From: JBDTMT01 sp033764095
Lineage (GTDB): Bacteria; Desulfobacterota; Binatia; HRBIN30; CADEER01
Assembly: GCA_033764095.1 (NCBI GenBank)
Contig: JANRJF010000369.1
Coordinates: 1-10,471, forward strand
DNA: 10,471 nucleotides
Direction of reading: 5' to 3'
Below, one piece after another: positions 6,621-10,471 of the stretch (position 1 is its first letter; each line of letters starts with the position of its first letter). The position numbers and the translations under genes are program-made. The notes under the pieces were generated by a model that searched no databases, was not told the DNA's origin, and saw only the letters and a program-made list of their open reading frames with translations.

Positions 6621-6647
6621 TTGACCTCGCGCGCCGATGGCGATAGC
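6621..6647 (+). promoter_or_regulatory. Weak candidate promoter for the DAHP synthase leader transcript
   Basis: TTGACC (6621-6626) matches the -35 at five of six bases. GATAGC (6642-6647) is a poor -10 after a short 15-nt spacer. It is correctly placed to start the leader RNA near 6653-6655, a few bases before the leader peptide ATG. The GGGGGG that would serve as ribosome binding site would then be at the very 5' end of the RNA, so the true start could lie further upstream. Confidence 0.28.
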
Positions 6648-6658
6648 TGGGGGGCAGT

Positions 6659-6745
6659 ATGTCGCGTCACGCCTTCCGCAGCGGCTTCTTCTTCTACTTT
6701 ATCTGGCGCAGCCCGGGGCTGCGGGAGGGGTTGGCCGCCGCGTAA
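6659..6745 (+). CDS. Aromatic-rich leader peptide of the DAHP synthase attenuator
   Basis: A 28-codon reading frame from ATG 6659 to TAA 6743-6745, preceded by a G-rich stretch (GGGGGGC, 6649-6655). It encodes MSRHAFRSG, then FFFYFIW at residues 10-16, then RSPGLREGLAAA. Five Phe, one Tyr and one Trp codon in 28, six of them within seven residues, is far from chance for such GC-rich DNA and includes all three end products of the pathway. The peptide is not expected to have a function of its own. A ribosome stalled on these codons when charged tRNA is scarce would read amino-acid supply. It lies between the phosphodiesterase stop and the DAHP synthase start and is followed by an intrinsic terminator. 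Confidence 0.8.
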   Translation: MSRHAFRSGFFFYFIWRSPGLREGLAAA

Positions 6746-6770
6746 CGCGCGCACCACAACCACGACACCC

Positions 6771-6808
6771 GAAGCCCTGGGGCCCACGCCTCAGGGCTTT
6801 TTTGTTTT
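6771..6808 (+). terminator. Intrinsic terminator (attenuator) before DAHP synthase
   Basis: A 12-bp stem (6771-6782 with 6789-6800, including two G-T wobbles) closes a 6-nt loop (CCCACG). Its core is AGCCCTGGGG paired with CCTCAGGGCT. It is followed by six T (6798-6803), then G and four more T. It ends just before the ribosome binding site GGAG (6811-6814) of the DAHP synthase gene, so it must be conditional. It is the only canonical Rho-independent terminator seen in the window. Confidence 0.9.
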
Positions 6809-6819
6809 CTGGAGACGAC

Positions 6820-7887
6820 ATGGACAGCATCGACCCGATCGACGACCGCAACCTGGCCGGGCAGCAGCGCCTGACGACGCCGCGCGCGGTGAAATCCGGC
6901 CTGCCGCGCCCCCCGGCCGCGGCCGCCACGGTGCGCGGCGGCCGCCAGGCGATCCGCGACGTGCTGCACGGCCGCGACCAGCACCGCCTGGTCGCCATCG
7001 TCGGGCCGTGCTCGATCCACGACCCGGAGGCGGCGCGCGAGTACGCCGGGCGGCTGGCGCGGGTGGCCGAGGCGACGCGCGAGTCGCTGGTCATCGTGAT
7101 GCGCACCTACTTCGAGAAGCCGCGCACGACGGTCGGCTGGAAGGGCCTGATCAACGACCCTCACCTCGACGGCTCGTGCGACCTCCCCGCCGGCCTGGAA
7201 CAGGCGCGGCGCCTGTTGCTGGAAGTCAACGGCCTCGGCATCCCCTGCGCCAGCGAGCTGCTCGATCCGATCGTGCCGCAGTACATCGGCGACCTGCTCA
7301 GCTGGGCGGCGATCGGCGCTCGCACCACCGAGAGCCAGACGCACCGCGAGATGGCCAGCGGCCTCTCCATGCCGGTCGGCTTCAAGAACGGCACCGACGG
7401 CGGCCTCGACGTGGCGCGCAACGCCATGATCTCGGCGCGCCACCCGCACCATTTTCTCGGCATCGATGGCGACGGCGCCGTGGCCGTGATTCAGACCAAG
7501 GGCAACCCCGACCGCCACGTCGTGCTGCGCGGCGGGGCGCGCGACGTCAACTACGGCGCCGAGGCGATCGCGCGCGCCGCGACGCTGATCGCCGACGAGG
7601 ACATCGCGCGACCGATCATGGTCGACTGTTCGCACGACAACTCGAACAAGAACCACACCCGTCAGGCGACCGTCTGCCGCGCCGTGCTCGCCCAGGTGCG
7701 CGCCGGCGAGTCGCGCATCATGGGCGTGATGCTGGAGAGCAACCTGCGCCCGGGCAAGCAGAATTGGATTGCCGGGGCGGCGCTGGAGTACGGCGTCTCG
7801 ATCACCGACGCCTGCATCGGCTGGGAGGAAACCGAGGCGCTCCTCTACGAGCTGGCGGACCGCTCGGCGCTGCGCGCGGTGTCGTGA
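6820..7887 (+). CDS. aroG: 3-deoxy-7-phosphoheptulonate (DAHP) synthase, class I alpha (AroG/F/H type)
   Basis: 355 residues, the usual length of the E. coli AroG type. It condenses phosphoenolpyruvate and erythrose 4-phosphate to DAHP, the first step of the shikimate pathway, in the cytosol. Signatures: GPCSIHD (62-68; metal ligand C64), RTYFEKPRTTVGWKGLINDP (95-114), GARTTESQTHREMASGLSMP (166-185), GFKNGTDGG (187-195), LRGG (236-239), VDCSHDNSNK (268-277; H272), GVMLESNL (302-309; E306) and ITDACIGWEET (328-338; D330). The four metal ligands of the family are intact. The N-terminus retains a DDRNL segment like the effector-binding arm of E. coli AroG, so allosteric inhibition is likely, but the preferred amino acid cannot be told. 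ATG 6820 follows GGAG with 5-nt spacing. Expression is probably controlled by the upstream aromatic-rich attenuator. Confidence 0.95.
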   Translation: MDSIDPIDDRNLAGQQRLTTPRAVKSGLPRPPAAAATVRGGRQAIRDVLHGRDQHRLVAIVGPCSIHDPEAAREYAGRLARVAEATRESLVIVMRTYFEKPRTTVGWKGLINDPHLDGSCDLPAGLEQARRLLLEVNGLGIPCASELLDPIVPQYIGDLLSWAAIGARTTESQTHREMASGLSMPVGFKNGTDGGLDVARNAMISARHPHHFLGIDGDGAVAVIQTKGNPDRHVVLRGGARDVNYGAEAIARAATLIADEDIARPIMVDCSHDNSNKNHTRQATVCRAVLAQVRAGESRIMGVMLESNLRPGKQNWIAGAALEYGVSITDACIGWEETEALLYELADRSALRAVS

Positions 7888-7890
7888 TTC

Positions 7891-7966
7891 GAGCGATGAG
7901 CGATGAGTGGTGAGCGATGAGAGTCAGAAGGCCCTCGTCGCTCATCGCTGGTCACTGGTCGCTGAC
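7891..7966. repeat. Inverted repeat of 'gagcgat' words between convergent genes
   Basis: A left array of about 7-nt words (GAGCGAT, GAGCGAT, GAGTGGT, GAGCGAT, GAG; 7891-7921) faces a more degenerate inverted array (about 7934-7966). Pairing is strong for the inner ~17 nt (13 matches) and weaker outside. It lies between the convergent DAHP synthase stop (7887) and the small secreted-protein gene, whose last four codons and TGA stop (7954-7952) are part of the right arm. This makes a hairpin at the 3' end of both transcripts, without a T-run. Confidence 0.75.
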
Positions 7967-8224
7967 CTTCTCGCCGCCGTGCTTGATGCCGTCGGCGGCC
8001 TTGTCGATGCCCTCGCCGGTCTTTTCCATGGCGGTGCCGACGCCCTGCTTGGTCTTGTCCCAGCCTTCCTTGCTGACGTCCTTGGTCGCGTCCCAGCCCT
8101 GCTTCGTATCGTTCTTGATGGCGCGACCGACCTCGTCGAAGCCCTCCTTGATCGAGGGCTCGTCGGCCTGAACCAGCGCGGGCGAGAGCAAGGCGGCGAT
8201 GAACAACAGAATCACTCGGCGCAT
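7952..8224 (-). CDS. Small secreted protein of six tandem 11-residue amphipathic repeats
   Basis: 90 residues. The start at 8224 is preferred over an ATG at 8260 because GGAGGT lies 7 nt upstream and a clean signal peptide begins there: MRR, a hydrophobic core, and VQA|DE as likely cleavage after residue 20. After DEPS, residues 25-90 divide exactly into six 11-mers beginning IKEGFDEVGRA, IKNDTKQGWDA, TKDVSKEGWDK, TKQGVGTAMEK, TGEGIDKAADG and IKHGGEKVSDQ. The 11-residue period, Lys/Thr-rich edges and spaced hydrophobics predict an amphipathic (11/3) helix, as in LEA group 3 proteins, apolipoproteins and synucleins (compare KTKEGV with DKTKQGV here). Binding to membrane surfaces or a desiccation/stress role is inference only; no specific family is recognised. 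The last VSDQ and the stop derive from the neighbouring repeat. Confidence 0.82.
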   Translation of the reverse strand: MRRVILLFIAALLSPALVQADEPSIKEGFDEVGRAIKNDTKQGWDATKDVSKEGWDKTKQGVGTAMEKTGEGIDKAADGIKHGGEKVSDQ

Positions 8225-8260
8225 CGGAACACCTCCGGCCCCTGGCCATACCATCCGCAT

Positions 8261-8296
8261 CCTCCCCCGCGCAGCGGGGGAGGTCGGGAGGGGGAT
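8261..8296. repeat. CCTCCCCC-type palindrome directly after the dxs stop
   Basis: CCTCCCCCGC (8261-8270) and GCGGGGGAGG (8274-8283) form a perfect 10-bp stem with a GCA loop, followed by TCGGGAGGGGG (8284-8294) as a partial third copy of the G-rich arm. Read leftward, the dxs TAG (8299-8297) is followed immediately by ATCCCCCTCCC. The stem could stall polymerase at the end of dxs, but no T-run follows. Such C5/G5 hairpins recur between genes in many high-GC bacteria (recollection, not searched). It also lies just upstream of the small secreted-protein gene. Confidence 0.8.
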
Positions 8297-10252
8297 CTAC
8301 TGCACCAGTCGAACGGCGGGCCGGACGGCGTGCAGGCGCTGGGTGACGCGGGCGGTCAGCTGATCGAGATCGAGGCCGGCTTCGGCGAGTTGCTCGGGCC
8401 GCTGGCCGTGGTCGATGAAGCGGTCGGGCAGCGCCAGGAGCTCGAGCCGGTTGGCGTCCAGATCGCTGCGGGTGCGGACGAACTCCAGCACCGCCGAGCC
8501 GAAGCCGCCGGCGAGCACGTGATCCTCCAGCGTGAACACCACCGGCTGGCGCGCCAGCTCGGCGGCGATCAGTGCTTCGTCGAGCGGCTTGGCGAAGCGC
8601 GCGTTGACCACGGCGAGCTTGCGACCGGTGGCGTCGAGCACCCGGCGGCGCACGTCGAGCGCGGCGTAGACCAGCGAGCCGTAGGCGAGGATACAGCCGT
8701 CGGTGCCCTCGGCGAGCGGCTCGGCGACGCCGACGCCGAACGGTTCGACCGGCACGGCGAGCTCGGGCTTCAGGCTGCTGCCGCGCGGGAAGCGGATGGC
8801 AGCCGGCCCGTCGAGCGTCGCCGCCAGCGTCATCATGCGCTTGAGCTCCAGCGTGTCGCGCGGCGCCATGAGCACGAAGTTCGGCAGGCAGCGCAGGTAG
8901 GCGATGTCGAAGACGCCGTTGTGGGTGGCGCCGTCGGCGCCGACCAGCCCGCCGCGGTCGAGGCAGAACAGCACCGGCGCATTCTGCAGCGCCACCTCCT
9001 GGAAGAGCTGGTCGTAGGCGCGCTGCAGGAAGGTCGAGTAGATGGCGCAGATCGGGCGATACCCGGCCAGCGCCATGCCGGCGGCGAGGCCGACGGCATG
9101 CTGCTCGGCCATGCCGACGTCGAGCACGCGCTCGGGATAGCGCGCCTGCACCTTGGTGAGGCCGGTGCCGTCGAGCATCGCGGCGGTGAGCACGACGACG
9201 CGCGAGTCGGCGGCGAGCATGGCGCTCGCCTGCTCGGCAAAGGCGGCGGTGAAGGTCGGCCCGCCCTGGTCGCTGTACTCCACCAGCTGCGCGGCGGCCG
9301 GCGGCGTGCTGCCGCTGGCGGCGTGGTAGCAGGTCGCCTCCGGCACGTCGTCCTTGTAGCCGCGTCCCTTGCGAGTGATGGCGTGGATCAGCACCGGGCG
9401 GCGCATCCAGCGGGTGGCGCGGAAGGCGGTGCGCAGCGCGTCGATGTCGTGGCCATCGATCGGGCCGTAATAGAAGAAGCCGAGCTCCTCGAAGATGATG
9501 CCGAGCGCGTGCTGCGGGATGATGCCCTGGATCGAGTGGTACCAGCGCTGCAGGACGTCCTCGACGTCGTCGCCGATGCGCGGGATGCGCTTGATCGCCG
9601 CCTGCAGGGTGCGCAGGCGCTGGTTCAGCCAGGTCGAGCTGCGGGCGCGCGACAGGTACGCGCTGAGCGCGCCGACGCTCGGGCTGATGCTCATATTGTT
9701 GTCGTTGAGCACCACCACCAGCTCGAGATCGGTGTGGGCGCCGCCGTGGTTGAGCGCCTCGAAGGCGCTGCCCTCCTGCAGCGAGCCGTCGCCGATCACC
9801 GCCACCGCCTTGCGATCGGCGTCGGCGGCGCGGCCGCGCCAGGCGAGCGCGTAGCCCATGGCGGTGGAGATGCTGGTGCCGCCGTGGCCGGTCTTCACCG
9901 TGTCGTAGGGCGACTCGGCCGGATCGGGGAAGCCGGACAGGCCCTGGTACTGGCGCAGCGTCGCGAAGCGCGCCCGACGGCCGGTCAGCAGCTTGTGCGG
10001 GTAGCACTGATGGCCGACGTCCCAGACCAGCTTGTCGCGCTGGTTGAACTGGTACTCGGCGAACAGCGCCAGGGTCAGCTCGACGACGCCGAGGCCGGCG
10101 CCGAGGTGCCCGCCGGTGGCGGTGACCGAGTCGATGATGAAGCCGCGCATCTCGGCGGCGAGTGCGCGCAGGCCGTCGGCATCCATGTCCTTGACGTCGT
10201 CGGCCGAGCCGAGCGCGTCGAGGAGCGGGGTCGGAGAGGGCTGCGTCGTCAT
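8297..10252 (-). CDS. dxs: 1-deoxy-D-xylulose-5-phosphate synthase (variant thiamine motif)
   Basis: 651 residues, somewhat longer than the usual ~620. It condenses pyruvate with glyceraldehyde 3-phosphate using thiamine diphosphate: the first step of the MEP isoprenoid route, also feeding thiamine and pyridoxal. Recognised segments are GGHLGAGLGVVELT (47-60, H49), WDVGHQCYPHKLLTGRR (77-93), LSGFPDPAESPYD (105-117), the TPP motif GDG...NDNN (154-186), YYGPIDGHD (261-269), GMAEQHAVG (380-388, catalytic E383), STFLQRAYDQL (406-416), DRGGLVGADGATHNG (432-446; R433, D440, H444) and RFPRG (487-491, R490). Oddities: the TPP motif reads GDGSLQEGSAFEALN, with the transketolase-like LQEG instead of the usual T-x-G, and GHGGTSIS replaces GHSSTSIS. 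All catalytic residues remain. The ATG at 10252 has only a weak upstream GGCG, so initiation strength is unclear. Confidence 0.93.
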   Translation of the reverse strand: MTTQPSPTPLLDALGSADDVKDMDADGLRALAAEMRGFIIDSVTATGGHLGAGLGVVELTLALFAEYQFNQRDKLVWDVGHQCYPHKLLTGRRARFATLRQYQGLSGFPDPAESPYDTVKTGHGGTSISTAMGYALAWRGRAADADRKAVAVIGDGSLQEGSAFEALNHGGAHTDLELVVVLNDNNMSISPSVGALSAYLSRARSSTWLNQRLRTLQAAIKRIPRIGDDVEDVLQRWYHSIQGIIPQHALGIIFEELGFFYYGPIDGHDIDALRTAFRATRWMRRPVLIHAITRKGRGYKDDVPEATCYHAASGSTPPAAAQLVEYSDQGGPTFTAAFAEQASAMLAADSRVVVLTAAMLDGTGLTKVQARYPERVLDVGMAEQHAVGLAAGMALAGYRPICAIYSTFLQRAYDQLFQEVALQNAPVLFCLDRGGLVGADGATHNGVFDIAYLRCLPNFVLMAPRDTLELKRMMTLAATLDGPAAIRFPRGSSLKPELAVPVEPFGVGVAEPLAEGTDGCILAYGSLVYAALDVRRRVLDATGRKLAVVNARFAKPLDEALIAAELARQPVVFTLEDHVLAGGFGSAVLEFVRTRSDLDANRLELLALPDRFIDHGQRPEQLAEAGLDLDQLTARVTQRLHAVRPAVRLVQ

Positions 10253-10358
10253 AGGCGTCGCCAGGCTACACCCTCGCGTCGGCCAAGACGAGGTGGGAGT
10301 TCCCCCAAGAGTGAGGGAAAGGACGTGCAGAACCTGCGCCGAAGAGAGGCTTTCAGCG

Positions 10359-10373
10359 GGTTAGGCTGCTAGG
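10359..10373. repeat. Single-arm remnant of the 'ggctgtta' repeat family
   Basis: GGTTAGGCTGCTAGG matches the word series of the 4811-4845 arm (GGCTGTTA/GGCTGCTA) for almost two units. No inverted partner was found in the remaining sequence, so it may be a decayed copy. Confidence 0.5.
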
Positions 10374-10438
10374 CGCTTCGGGGGAGTCACTTTGCTGGCC
10401 GTGCTCCAACCCCTGACCTGAAACTTCACGCACAGGAG

Positions 10439-10471
10439 CAAGGCCAACCACCAAGGCACCAAGACACCAAG
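10439..10471. repeat. Tandem 'ccaaggca' words, probably one arm of a further palindrome
   Basis: The window ends in a degenerate tandem of 8-9-nt words: CAAGGCCA, CCAAGGCA, CCAAGACA, CCAAG. By analogy with the other arrays, an inverted partner (CTTGGTG words) is expected just beyond the right edge. That partner is not visible, so the palindrome is an inference; the tandem is direct observation. Confidence 0.65.

Larger units (their letters stand above)
6659..6808 (+). promoter_or_regulatory. Ribosome-mediated transcription attenuator upstream of DAHP synthase
   Basis: The leader has the parts of a trp/phe-type attenuator. Segment 1 (CCGCAGC, 6676-6682) can pair with segment 2 (GCTGCGG, 6718-6724), enclosing the FFFYFIW codons. 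Segment 2 and its flank (CCCGGGGCT, 6713-6720 region) can alternatively pair with the 5' arm of the terminator (AGCCCTGGGG, 6773-6782), with a small internal loop, which would act as antiterminator. Segments 3 and 4 form the terminator. A local hairpin GCAGC/GCTGC (6708-6712/6718-6722) could pause polymerase. The leader stop codon lies beyond segment 2, unlike the classic trp arrangement, so the exact folding switch is an inference. The terminator and coding run are plain to see. Confidence 0.72.
10253..10471. other. Upstream region of dxs, non-coding as far as seen
   Basis: 219 nt with no convincing gene on either strand. It should contain the dxs promoter, but no good -35/-10 pair was seen reading leftward. 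It holds two repeat fragments, at 10359-10373 and 10439-10471, described separately. It is less GC-rich than the genes around it. Confidence 0.55.

Noticed and set aside
4826..6787. 653-codon leftward frame across ackA and the phosphodiesterase
   Set aside because: Arg-rich shadow of two real genes; the acetate kinase signatures are in a different frame.
6637..6819. Extended DAHP synthase start at ATG 6637
   Set aside because: The extra 61 residues would be translated through the terminator hairpin and T-run and do not resemble AroG; ATG 6820 has GGAG and gives family length.
8225..8260. Upstream start (ATG 8260) for the 11-mer protein
   Set aside because: It would bury the signal peptide behind 12 residues, and the start would lie beside the C/G hairpin; ATG 8224 has GGAGGT.
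8261..8296. Intrinsic terminator for dxs
   Set aside because: The GC stem is strong but no T-run follows on the minus strand, so it is recorded as a repeat only.
7907..10372. 821-codon rightward frame opposite dxs
   Set aside because: It lies antisense to a well-conserved dxs gene, has biased low-complexity content (Gly, Ala, Glu, Arg, His) and no recognisable domain.

Overview
This window of about 10.5 kb is very GC-rich (near 70% by eye). It reads as ordinary chromosome of a free-living bacterium with strong G/C third-position bias. Gene spacing, GTG starts and the palindromic intergenic repeats suit an uncultivated proteobacterium-like lineage (Deltaproteobacteria/Binatia/Myxococcota type), but the sequence alone does not fix the taxon. 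No phage, transposase, CRISPR, rRNA or tRNA is visible.

Layout, left to right. The first 22 codons of a leftward gene (creatininase-like, weak) run off the left edge. A leftward 12-helix MFS transporter (302-1630) is divergent from a rightward membrane-anchored M28 metallopeptidase (1685-2911). A leftward two-gene unit follows: an SRPBCC-fold protein (3550-4023) overlapping by ATGA a secreted YbhB-type PEBP protein (3029-3553). A rightward nitroreductase (4138-4770) converges on a leftward acetate kinase (4885-6069). Divergent from ackA is a rightward YfcE/MJ0936-type phosphodiesterase (6146-6607). Next comes a class I DAHP synthase (6820-7887), preceded by a 212-nt leader. The right end holds leftward genes for a small secreted protein of six 11-residue repeats (7952-8224) and for DXP synthase (8297-10252), then 219 nt of upstream DNA.

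The most informative non-coding element is the DAHP synthase leader. A 28-codon open reading frame (6659-6745) with seven aromatic codons, including the run FFFYFIW, is followed by a strong intrinsic terminator (6771-6808) that ends just before the ribosome binding site. This has the architecture of a ribosome-mediated attenuator sensing Phe, Tyr and Trp together, which fits the enzyme that commits carbon to all three.

The second theme is palindromic arrays of short tandem words in most gaps. Unit lengths are about 7-11 nt, arms 28-45 nt, and several unrelated word families occur. Several sit exactly on stop codons: in acetate kinase and the 11-mer protein the repeat encodes the last residues and the stop. 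The genes are otherwise mostly housekeeping and do not form one pathway, although dxs (isoprenoids) and DAHP synthase (aromatics) both feed central biosynthesis.
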